From: Corynebacterium fournieri
GTDB lineage: Bacteria; Actinomycetota; Actinomycetes; Mycobacteriales; Mycobacteriaceae
Reading direction: 5' to 3'
Assembly: GCF_030408775.1 (NCBI RefSeq)
Contig: NZ_CP047210.1
Span: forward strand, 2,108,001 to 2,172,000
DNA length: 64,000 nucleotides
A program made the translations under genes and the position numbers. Positions 6,964 through 15,589 of the stretch are shown here, piece by piece. The first letter of the stretch is position 1, and each line of letters begins with the position of its first letter. Below the pieces are notes generated by a model, which was given only the letters and a program-made list of their open reading frames with translations, was not told the DNA's origin and did not search any database.

Positions 6964-8175
6964 ATGAACAATTACAAAAGCCTGAAGACTGTGTTTCACA
7001 AATCTTCAGACGGCCAGCGGGCTGCGGAGACAGAATACTTCTCGAGATTTTCCTCTCCAGCCACGCTTCATTGGGACTTCGCGGTCGGCAAACATCAACT
7101 ATTCGCAGTGCTTACTGCGGAAAATCAATCCCTCTTGGAACAAGTCTGGCGGGCGGAGCTCCGAATTTCTCACAAGTGGTCCACGCTCCCAGGCGCAGCT
7201 GCCAGCCATTACCTGACTGGCCTGCTCATTGAGGAAATTAAATCGACCAACCAAATTGAGGGTGTGCATTCGACCCGGAGAGAAATTGCAGAAGCTCTAA
7301 CTCGCCCGTCAACCGGACCACATAAGCGTTTTCGCGAAATGGTTGCCTTCTACGAGTCGTTGCTCAACCCCAATGATCGACCGGAGTTTCCTAGGACCCC
7401 CGCATCCCTCCGGGCGGAGTACGACAAATTGCTCGCGAACGAAATCGATGAGGACGATCGTCCTGATGGGCATCTGTTCCGGGCAGGAACTGTAGAGATT
7501 CACGACGGCATCCAAGGGGTGCACAAGGCCCCCCTTGGCGAAGACAACATTGAAGAGCGAATGCAAACGTTCTTATCGACCCAGCACGATGAAACCCATG
7601 TCCTCATCAACGCGCTCATAGGCCACTTCATATTTGAATACACCCACCCGTTTTACGACGGTAACGGCCGCATGGGACGCTTCCTACTCGCTTTCAAGGC
7701 CCTCGAGGTCCTTTCCCCACCAACCTCAATGTCCCTCTCGCACCAGTTCTCACTCCAGCGGAAGAAGTATTACGCGGCGTTCGTAGAAGCCGAAAACCCG
7801 ATGAACTACGGGGAGGCAACCTTTTTTATCGAAGCCATGCTCGAGATGCTGATTGATGCCCAGAATGATTTGGAGACATCATTAGATCAAAAACACTTTC
7901 AGCTACGGAGTTTGCAAGATGTCTTATCATCCTTAGACCGTGACGAGTATGAACGCGACCTGCTTTTTTTAGCTGCACAAGCGTTTCTTTTTGGCCCGGA
8001 TTTACCCTTCCCCCTCAAGGACGCAGTATCAACGATGGGACGTTCGTGGAACACCATCCGGCCCGTGGCAGAAGACTTGGAAACGGAGGGACTCATCCAA
8101 TCGGCGTCGAAGCGCCCTCTCACTCTAGAACTGACCACTCGAGGCCGTGAATACTTGCATATATCAGAAGACTGA
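6964..8175 (+). CDS. Fic-family AMP-transferase with its own inhibitory helix
   Basis: 403 residues. The Fic core motif HPFYDGNGRMGR (residues 228-239) is complete, including the catalytic histidine and the anion-binding loop, so it should transfer AMP (or a similar group) to a target side chain. An inhibitory motif TNQIEG (residues 95-100, TxxxEG) lies N-terminal to the core, making it a class II, self-restrained Fic protein. The C-terminus has a winged-helix-like part (TMGRSWNTIRPVAEDLETEGLI). AAAGGA lies upstream of the ATG. Codon use is markedly less GC-rich than in ugd and dcd, which it separates, so it is probably an insertion. No separate antitoxin gene is seen. Confidence 0.9.
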   Translation: MNNYKSLKTVFHKSSDGQRAAETEYFSRFSSPATLHWDFAVGKHQLFAVLTAENQSLLEQVWRAELRISHKWSTLPGAAASHYLTGLLIEEIKSTNQIEGVHSTRREIAEALTRPSTGPHKRFREMVAFYESLLNPNDRPEFPRTPASLRAEYDKLLANEIDEDDRPDGHLFRAGTVEIHDGIQGVHKAPLGEDNIEERMQTFLSTQHDETHVLINALIGHFIFEYTHPFYDGNGRMGRFLLAFKALEVLSPPTSMSLSHQFSLQRKKYYAAFVEAENPMNYGEATFFIEAMLEMLIDAQNDLETSLDQKHFQLRSLQDVLSSLDRDEYERDLLFLAAQAFLFGPDLPFPLKDAVSTMGRSWNTIRPVAEDLETEGLIQSASKRPLTLELTTRGREYLHISED

Positions 8176-8219
8176 GTGGACTAGGGGCTACCGAAGATAG
8201 CGTCGATAGGCAATCGCGC

Positions 8220-8783
8220 CTACCGAAAGTTCAGGTACGCCTTCGAGGGGGTGGGGCCGCGCTGGCCCTGATACTTCGAACCGAGGGCGCCGCTGCCGTA
8301 TGGAGTGTCCGCGGGCGAGGACATCTTGAACAGCGCGAGCTGGCCGACCTTCATGCCCGGCCACAGCACGATGGGCAGGTTGGCCACGTTGGACAGCTCC
8401 AAGGTGATGTGGCCGGAAAAGCCCGGGTCGATAAAGCCGGCGGTGGAGTGCGTGAGCAGGCCCAAACGGCCGAGGGAAGACTTGCCCTCGAGGCGGCCCG
8501 CCAGGTCCGCAGGAAGCGAGAAGCATTCGAGCGTGGACGCGAGCACGAACTCGCCGGGGTGCAGGACGAAAGCGTCGTCGTCCGGCACCTCGACAAGGGT
8601 GGTCAGATCCGGCATCTCCTGCTTCGGGTCGATGTGCGTGTACTTCGAGTTATTGAAAACGCGGAAGAACTTGTCAATGCGCACGTCGATGGAACTCGGC
8701 TGAATCAACTCGGCGTCGAAGGGGTCGATGCCGAGGTGGCCGGAGTCGATTGCGTCGCGGATGTCGTGATCTGAAAGCAGCAC
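8220..8783 (-). CDS. dcd: dCTP deaminase
   Basis: 187 residues, the normal length. Converts dCTP toward dUMP/dUTP for thymidylate synthesis. Typical blocks are [24 protein letters not shown], the nucleotide-binding [20 protein letters not shown] (Arg, Ser and the catalytic Glu nearby in [12 protein letters not shown]) and the C-terminal [16 protein letters not shown] lid. Mycobacterial Dcd is bifunctional (deaminase plus dUTPase); which kind this is cannot be decided here. It lies next to a tRNA-Gly gene on the other strand. Confidence 0.95.
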   Translation of the reverse strand: MLLSDHDIRDAIDSGHLGIDPFDAELIQPSSIDVRIDKFFRVFNNSKYTHIDPKQEMPDLTTLVEVPDDDAFVLHPGEFVLASTLECFSLPADLAGRLEGKSSLGRLGLLTHSTAGFIDPGFSGHITLELSNVANLPIVLWPGMKVGQLALFKMSSPADTPYGSGALGSKYQGQRGPTPSKAYLNFR

Positions 8784-8844
8784 GGCTCAAAGTGTACTTC
8801 CCCGTTTTGGGGTCCGAATCCGTGGTGCTAAAGTCATCAACGCT

Positions 8845-8915
8845 GCCGGCGTAGTTTAGTGGTAGAACATCAGCTTCCCAAGCTGAGAGTGCGAGTTCGA
8901 TTCTCGTCGCCGGCT
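8845..8915 (+). tRNA. tRNA-Gly (anticodon CCC)
   Basis: 71 bases fold into a standard cloverleaf: acceptor GCCGGCG/CGCCGGC, anticodon stem TCAGC/GCTGA around loop TTCCCAA (anticodon CCC), and T-arm GCGAG-TTCGATT-CTCGT. CCA is not encoded. CTCTTTTTTAT follows, a likely transcript end. Confidence 0.97.
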
Positions 8916-8952
8916 CTCTTTTTTATCTGGGGGAAGGCTGGGCCCGAGGGGC

Positions 8953-9531
8953 CTACGCGTGGCTACAAGGGCCGATCGGTTTGGATGAGACGACGCTGAC
9001 CGGGTATCCGTTACCGTTGAAGTCACCGCGCAGCACCGGCCACTCCCGGTTGTAGTACCTCGCGTTGGCGAGGCGCTCCGGGTCGTGGTTGTAGCAGGTG
9101 TACACGCCGTCTTCGGTGGAAAAGATCAGCTTGGTGCCGTCGTGCTCGATGATGGTGATGGGCAGCCAATCCTCTTTGGGGCCGTTGCCGGCGCGTAGTA
9201 CCGGAATCCAGTGAGGTTTGTGGCCGTTGGCGATCAGGTCGCACTCGTCGGGGCCGCACGGAATGCGTTCTGCGGGCGGCTCAGGCAGGGGAACGACGGT
9301 ACCGTTGGCGTCGCGGACCGCGCCCTCGATGGCGGAGTACTCAAATTTCGGGCCGGTGTGGCCCACGAAATCAAATGCCTCCATGGGCGAGGCGAATTCC
9401 GCGGTGACGGTCTCACCCGTGCTGTCGAGCCTGAACGTGACAGTGTTGATGTTGACGCTGCCGAGGGTCGCTGGAACCCAGTCATCGGCGAAGTCGAAGG
9501 GGTTGGACATTGCTGGCATGTCGGAAGACAT
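8953..9531 (-). CDS. Conserved-looking protein of unknown function, 192 aa
   Basis: I do not recognise a family. The 192-residue product has no signal peptide or membrane segment and looks like a soluble, mostly beta protein. It holds four cysteines late in the chain (CGPDEC, CYNHDP and PCSHA at the end), which could form disulfides or bind metal. The start MSSDMPAMSN is well supported by AAAGGAG seven bases upstream. It converges with tRNA-Gly and is divergent from the lipase gene. Codon use fits the host. The 221 bp upstream to 9752 show no other gene. Confidence 0.7.
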   Translation of the reverse strand: MSSDMPAMSNPFDFADDWVPATLGSVNINTVTFRLDSTGETVTAEFASPMEAFDFVGHTGPKFEYSAIEGAVRDANGTVVPLPEPPAERIPCGPDECDLIANGHKPHWIPVLRAGNGPKEDWLPITIIEHDGTKLIFSTEDGVYTCYNHDPERLANARYYNREWPVLRGDFNGNGYPVSVVSSKPIGPCSHA

Positions 9532-9752
9532 GGTTGATCTCCTTTGAAAATCGCGCTTCCGGCGCGGCGGTTGCTCGTGCCGGCGGATCTTCTCCCGGGG
9601 GCACCGTGCGCGATGTGCGCGGTTGCCAGCCGACGAGCCGGGAGGCTTCGCCCGCTTTTACTTGCGGGACCGTCGGACTTCGTGATCCGCAAAGAAGATT
9701 AACAGACAGCTTTGTCTAGTGCAAGTGGGACCGGAGAGCGTCGATTAGCAAT

Positions 9753-10586
9753 ATGCTCGACAGGATGAAACTGAGCAGCGCGATGATGACACTTGCAGCT
9801 GGCTACGGAGCAGTGCGCGGGCTGCAAAACCGCCCGCCGATGCCGTTCAACGACAGGTCGTTTGAGCCCGAGCACCCCACGCCGGTGATGTACGTACACG
9901 GGATCAACTCGCGCACCGCGGCGTTCGAATCCAACGCACACAGCCTGCGCGAGCAGGGCTTTTGGGTGTGGGGCTACGACTACGGGGACATGATCGCACC
10001 CGGATTCTTCGGCGTGGGCGACCTGAACTCGATCGTGTGCGACGTAGAGGAAAACGTGGACCGCGTACTGCGAAAAACCGGTGCCACGCAGGTGGATATC
10101 GTGGCGCACTCGCAGGGCGCGCTGATGACCAAGCTTTTCATCGCTCGCGGCGGCGCGGAAAAGGTGCGCCGCGTAGTGGCGATGGGAGGCAACTTCCACG
10201 GCACCGATTTCCGCGGCCTGGCGGGGCAGATGGGCGAATTCGCATCCCGCCACCCACACTTCACCGCACTGTTCGCGCCCGGCGCAGCCCAGCAGCTGGC
10301 AGGTTCGGCATGGCTACAGGAGTTCGCCAGCGGGCCAGACACCGTACCCGGGATCGTGTACACCTCCATCTACTCGCCCGCAGACACGGTGGTCACCCCC
10401 GCCTCCGCGTCCGCACTGCAGTCCGCGGACGGCGCCGATGTGGCCAACATCGACTCCGGGCAGTGGTACGACGGCTACGCGCCGATCCACTCGCTCATGC
10501 CTCGCGACCCGCTGTACGCGGAGCTCACTGCGTGGGGGCTGCTGCGAGACGTGGGCGACCACGTGCCGCCGCAGCGAGAAAGCTAG
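9753..10586 (+). CDS. Alpha/beta hydrolase, lipase class 2-like
   Basis: 277 residues with an alpha/beta hydrolase core. VMYVHGINS (oxyanion region), nucleophile elbow VDIVAHSQGALM (Ser in AHSQG, about residue 123), then likely acid and base residues near SPADTVV and APIHS. This pattern is that of triacylglycerol lipases/esterases of the LipA (lipase class 2) kind. An N-terminal hydrophobic stretch exists but no clean signal peptide, so location is uncertain. It could also be a polyester or acyl-lipid esterase. The ATG at 9753 is followed closely by another (MLDRMKLSS); the exact start is open. Confidence 0.78.
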   Translation: MLDRMKLSSAMMTLAAGYGAVRGLQNRPPMPFNDRSFEPEHPTPVMYVHGINSRTAAFESNAHSLREQGFWVWGYDYGDMIAPGFFGVGDLNSIVCDVEENVDRVLRKTGATQVDIVAHSQGALMTKLFIARGGAEKVRRVVAMGGNFHGTDFRGLAGQMGEFASRHPHFTALFAPGAAQQLAGSAWLQEFASGPDTVPGIVYTSIYSPADTVVTPASASALQSADGADVANIDSGQWYDGYAPIHSLMPRDPLYAELTAWGLLRDVGDHVPPQRES

Positions 10587-10635
10587 GCAGCGGCGGCTTG
10601 TCGACGGGCTAAAGCTGCAGCTTGGGCGGGATTAT

Positions 10636-10651
10636 TCGAACAAGTGTTCGT
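10636..10651. promoter_or_regulatory. Putative LexA (SOS) box upstream of the HNH gene
   Basis: TCGAACAAGTGTTCGT matches the actinobacterial LexA palindrome TCGAAC-N4-GTTCGA in all but the last base. It lies 82 bp before the HNH/DUF222-type gene and 50 bp after the lipase stop. Members of this HNH family in mycobacteria (13E12 repeat proteins) are known LexA targets. Confidence 0.75.
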
Positions 10652-10732
10652 GTGGGTGGTTTGTAGCGTCGGGCGGGGCCGTAGTGTGTCGGGTGTTCGC
10701 CTCGTGAAGGCTCTGAAGGGAGGGGCGCCGCC

Positions 10733-12256
10733 ATGACCAGGACAATCGACTACCACGTGGACCAAGTCGTCGCGGGGCTCGAAGCGCTCGAGGCGCTGAT
10801 GATGCAGCCGGAGTCCTACCAGCTCGCATCCACCCACCACGCGATGGAGCGCCTGCACGCCGCGCTACCCCTCCTATCCAACGCCAACATCGCCTTCGCT
10901 TTTGTTTGCGAGCGCGACGGCGCAGGACGCCTAGTTGGGGCCAACCATCCCGTTGAATACCTGACCAAGCAGCTCGGCCTTCCCCGCGCCGACGCGTTCA
11001 ACCTGCTCAGTCAGGCCAAGACGATGTTCGGCGAAGTGGAGGTGCCCACCCCGCCCTCCGACCCTTCCACCGGCGAGGAGGAGCGCCGGAAGCAGCAAGA
11101 GGAAGAGAAGCGGCGCAAGGAAGAAGCGCGCAAAGCCAAAGAGCGGGCCCGCAAAGCCGCTGCCAAAGCGAACGCAGAGAAAAAGCGCATCATCGACCGC
11201 GCACTGATGCAGCTCAACGAGCACGCCGACCCGGGCCGCGACGAAGTCTACGCCCGGGCGCTCGAGGCAGCAGAGACCATGTCCGCCGAGGAGCTGCGGA
11301 AATTCGTCACCAACCTGGTCAAACGCGCCAACCGAAAGGGCCGCGACTACTCGGGAAAGAAAGACCCCCTCGCCGCCTTTAAGAAGCGCACCTTGGTCTT
11401 CGGCGAAGAGGACAGCGACGGCGGAACCTGGGCCAAGATCTACCTTGACAAGGCCAGCCGCGCCGCCCTCGAGGCCGCCATCGCCGCCGGCGAAGCACCC
11501 GGCGCAAATTTGCCCGACGGGGTCGAGGACAAACGCACCCGCGGACAGCGCCGCTTCGACCAACTCATGGACATTGTGAACCGGCACGGCACATCCTCCG
11601 CCGCCGGGCGGCGCGGTCTCGGCACCGTGGTGCTGACCATGACGCTGGATGAGCTCCTCGGCGCCGACGCGTACACGGAGTTCGCCACCAACACCTCGGT
11701 GTCTTTGACCGCCCTGGACGTAGTGCGCCTGGGGTTGGCCGGCGACTCGTTCGCGCTCCAACTCGATTCGTGCACCGGGGTGCCGCTGTCGCTCGGCCGG
11801 GCACGTCTGGCCAGCATCGAGCAGAAGATGGTCCTGCTCGCCATGCAGCAAGTGTGCGCGTGGACCGGCTGCACCAAACCAGGCGTGGAGCTGGAGGCGC
11901 ACCACATTGAGGCCTACTTCCACGGCGGGCTGACCAACTTGGACAACCTCATCCTCCTGTGCCGCGAGCACCACAGGTGCAACAACGACAACAGAGATGG
12001 CGCCGGCGGGAAGGGGCACTTCGAAAAAGACCCCGCCACCTGGGATATCACCCACCACCCCGCAGATGGCGGACCGCCGGTATCTACCTCAACCCACCAG
12101 TACCAACAATCACCCGGTCAACGGACCATCCGGCGCGCACAGGAGAAATACCCGGCCTTCGACGACCCACCGAATGCGAGAGCGAGCGATCCGCCACTGT
12201 TTGAAGTCGGCGAAAACCGGAAGACCGCTCCAAAGCGGAAAGGCAATACAGCGTGA
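10733..12256 (+). CDS. HNH endonuclease-motif protein, DUF222/13E12-like
   Basis: 507 residues. An N-terminal helical DUF222-like part (residues 1-110) is followed by a long Lys/Glu/Arg/Ala coiled coil (about 115-150, EEERRKQQEEEKRRKEEARK), a middle helical part, and a C-terminal HNH nuclease motif CAWTGCTKPGVELEAHHI with NLILLCREHHR (about residues 375-415), with zinc-type cysteines. This is the architecture of the actinobacterial HNH/13E12 family, whose biological job is unsettled; DNA cleavage is expected. An SOS box lies upstream, so it is probably induced by DNA damage. The start is placed at MTRTIDYHVD after GAAGGGAGGGG. Confidence 0.85.
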   Translation: MTRTIDYHVDQVVAGLEALEALMMQPESYQLASTHHAMERLHAALPLLSNANIAFAFVCERDGAGRLVGANHPVEYLTKQLGLPRADAFNLLSQAKTMFGEVEVPTPPSDPSTGEEERRKQQEEEKRRKEEARKAKERARKAAAKANAEKKRIIDRALMQLNEHADPGRDEVYARALEAAETMSAEELRKFVTNLVKRANRKGRDYSGKKDPLAAFKKRTLVFGEEDSDGGTWAKIYLDKASRAALEAAIAAGEAPGANLPDGVEDKRTRGQRRFDQLMDIVNRHGTSSAAGRRGLGTVVLTMTLDELLGADAYTEFATNTSVSLTALDVVRLGLAGDSFALQLDSCTGVPLSLGRARLASIEQKMVLLAMQQVCAWTGCTKPGVELEAHHIEAYFHGGLTNLDNLILLCREHHRCNNDNRDGAGGKGHFEKDPATWDITHHPADGGPPVSTSTHQYQQSPGQRTIRRAQEKYPAFDDPPNARASDPPLFEVGENRKTAPKRKGNTA

Positions 12257-12300
12257 CAGCCGGGCCGGCCTGCTCGTGCCTGCCCGCGTCCGCCCGAGCC

Positions 12301-14017
12301 CTACCCGCAGCGCACGACCGGCTGCGGGTCGTACACCGTCGTCTGCGTCTCGCGGTTGAGCTCGTTGCCCGCGAGATCGTAGATGATCCGCGTGTCGGAA
12401 GTAGTGAAACCGGGCGCCCCCGACGAAGGCGCGCAGCTGTCGCCCGGCACGTTCATCGGCTGCGGCGAGGTCTGCGCCCAGCGCCCACCGTTGACGGATT
12501 CGACGGTGATGGACTTCACGCCCATGAGGCTCACCGTGACTTCGCCGCCGCCCACGTTGGTCGCGATACGGACCGGGTACGGGCTGTCGTTGCGGAACTG
12601 CAGATCGATGGCCCCCTCGTACACGGTGGCCTCGCGGCCAGCCGGGTAGCGGGAGATGTAGTACGAGTGCGGTGTGTGCGCCACATCCGTCATGCCCGCG
12701 AAGTACGAGGCGTTGTACAAGGTGGTGGCGAACTGAGAGATGCCACCGCCCACCGCGGTGTCCGCGTGGCCATTGAGGATGATGCCGGACTCCACGTAGC
12801 CCTGCGCGGTGCCGCGGGGGCCGGTGTAACCGTTCAAAGAGAACGTCTCCCCAGGGTTGACCACCGCACCGTTGACCGTCTGCGCCACCAGCGCGATGTT
12901 CGTGCCGGACGCGCCGGAAAAGCCGCCGGTGGTAAACGAGCCGACAACGTCATTGAAGGTGGCGTTTTGCGCCTGCTCGGTGGTGAACTCGGCGGGTACG
13001 TCCTTGTACACCGCCTCCCATGTGCGGGTCTCGGTGCCGTCCAGGCGCTTGTCCAGGGTTGCCAGGGTCGCGTCCCAGTCCACCACCGATCCGTCCACGG
13101 ATGGCTCAACCCCGCCGCCGGCGAGCACGCGGGCGTTTTTGCCCTCCACCTCGGTCGCGGCGAGCTGGTCGCCCAGGATGGTGCGGGCAGCGTCCGTGTT
13201 CACCTCGGGCTCGAGGCGGCCTTTCACAACGGGGAACTGCACGATCTCGCCCAGGCGGTCCTGCGGCACCGCGGCCGCCACGCCGTCCTTGCCGGTCACG
13301 GTGAGCGGCCCGTCCAGCGCGGCACGGACCGGGCCGCCGAGAGCCGCTTTCATAGCGTCGTCGTTGACGGCGGGCTGGACCTCGCTCGGTTCCACATCGA
13401 CGCCGTCGGGGTTGAGCCAGCCGGTGGTCACTTCGTCGCGAAGCAAAGAGCTTTCCACCTCTTGGCCCAGCTTCGGGTCGGAGGATTCGGCCTTGCCGCC
13501 TTCGATGCGGATGGTGCCGTCGACGGGGGTCGACGCGCAGCTCTTTTGCCATCCGGTCGAGCTGGCGGGTCAGGGCGGTGTCGTCGATGGTGGGAACGAC
13601 GTCCACCTCGTGGGTGGTGAACAGTCCGCGCAGCCGCTCGACCGGGTTGGCGGTCTCGATGCCAGCGGCATCTACGGTGGCATCGAAGTCAATGCCCAGG
13701 CCGGATTTGGCCGGGATGAACTCGGTGGACTTCTCCCCCGCGGTCACGGGGACGGCTTCGTCGGTGATGCCGCCGAGCTCAGCCTGAAGCTTGTCGCGCG
13801 CCTCCTGCGGAGCCATCGCCCCAATGTCCACGCCGCCGACGTGCGTGCCGCGCGGCACCTTGCCGCGGTGCGTGGCCAAGTCCGCCAGATACAGTGCGAG
13901 GGCCACAGAGAGAACGCCGAGGAGGATGCCGAGCGCGATCTTGGTGCCGCGGCCCATCACTCCCGCGCCGCCCGAGGCGGTCCCGGAGCGGCCTTTCCTG
14001 TGCGAGGTTGCCTTCAC
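12301..14017 (-). pseudogene. VanW-family envelope protein, frameshifted
   Basis: Two overlapping frames form one gene. The N-terminal part has a membrane segment (ALGILLGVLSVALALYLADL) and repeated PG-binding-like domains; the C-terminal part (from ESSLLRDEV) has the VanW domain with NPGETFSLNGYTGPR and GGGISQFATTLYNA. The frames join at a run of five G at 13525-13529: removing one base gives ELRVDPVDGTIRIEGGKAES and continuous reading. So this is either a one-base sequencing error, a recent mutation or a slippage site. VanW proteins are surface-linked and of unclear role. GTG at 14017 is the likely start (alternative GTG at 14026). It follows the NagZ-like gene by 46 bp in the same direction. 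Confidence 0.8.
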
Positions 14018-14063
14018 TGTAGTCACCCGAGACACAGTAATGGAGATCTTTAAAGTCGCATAG

Positions 14064-15293
14064 CTACAGCCCCACGTCAATGAGCTGCTGCTGCACCCTC
14101 GTGGCTGCTTCGTCGACGCGCGCCTCTGGGATGTAGCCGCCCTGCACGCACCACACGATGTGGTCGATGATGCCGGGCAGATCCGCCCCGGAGGACCACA
14201 GCGCCTGGTCCGCGCCGGAGCCGATTGCCCTGGCCACGGCGTCGCGGGTGGGGGCGTAGTCCAGGATGCCGCGCATACCGGAAAGGTCGTCGGTGACCAC
14301 GACGCCCTCGAACGGCGCGCCGCCCGGGTAGTCGCCGCTGCGCAACAGGCGGTAGGCGTCCGGGTTCATGGAGCTGGGTACCCCGTCGGGCCCAAGCCCC
14401 GGGACGATCATGTGGCCCATCATCACGCTTGCGCGGGGAAATTGGGTCAACAGCGGCCCGTAGGGGCGAAGGTCCAGCTCGCGCACCTGGTCCAGCGGCG
14501 GGGTGACGGCCAGCTGGTGGTGCGTGTCCCCGGAGGCGCGGCCGTGGCCGGGGAAGTGCTTGTAGGTGGGGGTGACCCCGGCATCCAGCAGCCCCTGGGA
14601 GAACAGCCCCGCCACGCGCACCACTTCGTCGGGGTTGCCGTGGAAGGAGCGGTCGCCCACGATGTCGAGGCCGTTGACGTCGAGGTCTAGAAGCGGCGCG
14701 TAGTCCACGTTGATGCCGTGGGCGCGCAGGGCGCGGCCGATGTCGTATCCGGTGCCGCGGATCACCTCCGGCGGTTGCCCGGCGAGCGAGCGCGGCGGCA
14801 TGAACTCGCCGAGCACGTTCGTATGGCGCTGCACCCGGCCGCCTTCGAAGTCGATGGCCACGGAAAACGGCCGGTTGTACTGCTCGCGCAGGGCGTTGAT
14901 GTTGCGTCCCGGCTCGGTCAAAAGCGCCGGGTCCGCCCAGCTGGGGATGATCAGCCCGCCGACGCCCTGGTCGAGGGCGAATCGCGCCTGGTCGTAGTTG
15001 GCCACGCCGACGATCATCAGCGACGCGACCTTTTGGCGCAGGTCAGCCGGCACGCGCTGCTGGGCGGGCGACAGCGGCGCGGGAGCTTCTGCCGGGGCCG
15101 GGGGCGCGACTGCAGGGGGCTGCTGCTTCTCGACGTCCTCCGGTTCCCCCGCGTCTGTGCTTGTCTGCAGCGCCTGCGTCTTAGCTGTCTCTTCTGTGCT
15201 TTCTGTGCTCTCTAGGGTTGAGGTGCACCCGGCGAAGCTCGCCGTCGCCAAGCACGCAAACGCAACCCCCACTGCGCCCGCTCGTGCCCGCAT
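14064..15293 (-). CDS. Beta-N-acetylhexosaminidase lipoprotein (GH3, NagZ/LpqI-like)
   Basis: 409 residues. A lipoprotein signal (ASFAGC lipobox, about residues 18-23) is followed by a Thr/Pro/Ala-rich linker and a glycoside hydrolase family 3 N-terminal domain. The NagZ-type catalytic loop KHFPGHGRASGDTHH is present, with the expected His; AIDFEGGRVQR is the substrate-binding block. NagZ enzymes remove N-acetylglucosamine from muropeptides during peptidoglycan recycling; in actinobacteria the enzyme is a surface lipoprotein (LpqI). AAAGGGG supports the start. It probably heads an operon with the VanW-family gene. Confidence 0.88.
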   Translation of the reverse strand: MRARAGAVGVAFACLATASFAGCTSTLESTESTEETAKTQALQTSTDAGEPEDVEKQQPPAVAPPAPAEAPAPLSPAQQRVPADLRQKVASLMIVGVANYDQARFALDQGVGGLIIPSWADPALLTEPGRNINALREQYNRPFSVAIDFEGGRVQRHTNVLGEFMPPRSLAGQPPEVIRGTGYDIGRALRAHGINVDYAPLLDLDVNGLDIVGDRSFHGNPDEVVRVAGLFSQGLLDAGVTPTYKHFPGHGRASGDTHHQLAVTPPLDQVRELDLRPYGPLLTQFPRASVMMGHMIVPGLGPDGVPSSMNPDAYRLLRSGDYPGGAPFEGVVVTDDLSGMRGILDYAPTRDAVARAIGSGADQALWSSGADLPGIIDHIVWCVQGGYIPEARVDEAATRVQQQLIDVGL

Positions 15294-15373
15294 GCTTGTG
15301 CCCCTTTGTCAGCTGTGGTTGAACCCGTTTCAAACCACCGCCACTGTACCCGCCGCTGGTATGCTGCACCGAC

Positions 15374-15583
15374 ATGTCCCACCGAGTATTCGCACTTCCG
15401 GCTTCGCTCGCCCGGCGCGCCACCGCGCCCGTTCTGGCCAGCACTGTTGTCGGCGTGGTGCTCGGTGTGGTGGGGGTGTTGGGCATCGCCGCGGTCTCCG
15501 GGCAGTCCACTGTGCCGCAGGGCTCGGCGGTGTCCGCGGACGAGGCGGTGCTGGGCGGGCCGGAGTACGGCTCGCGGAAGTAG
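15374..15583 (+). CDS. Small DUF2613-family membrane/secreted protein
   Basis: 69 residues: one hydrophobic segment (about residues 18-43, ATAPVLASTVVGVVLGVVGVLG) and a short outer tail ending GGPEYGSRK. The G(G)PEYGSR end and length match DUF2613, an actinobacterial family of tiny proteins. In Mycobacterium tuberculosis a DUF2613 gene (Rv0236A) sits directly beside aftD, as here, where aftD starts 6-15 bases after this stop. This conserved pairing suggests a shared role in arabinan synthesis; no function is proven. Confidence 0.85.
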   Translation: MSHRVFALPASLARRATAPVLASTVVGVVLGVVGVLGIAAVSGQSTVPQGSAVSADEAVLGGPEYGSRK

Positions 15584-15589
15584 GCCCCG

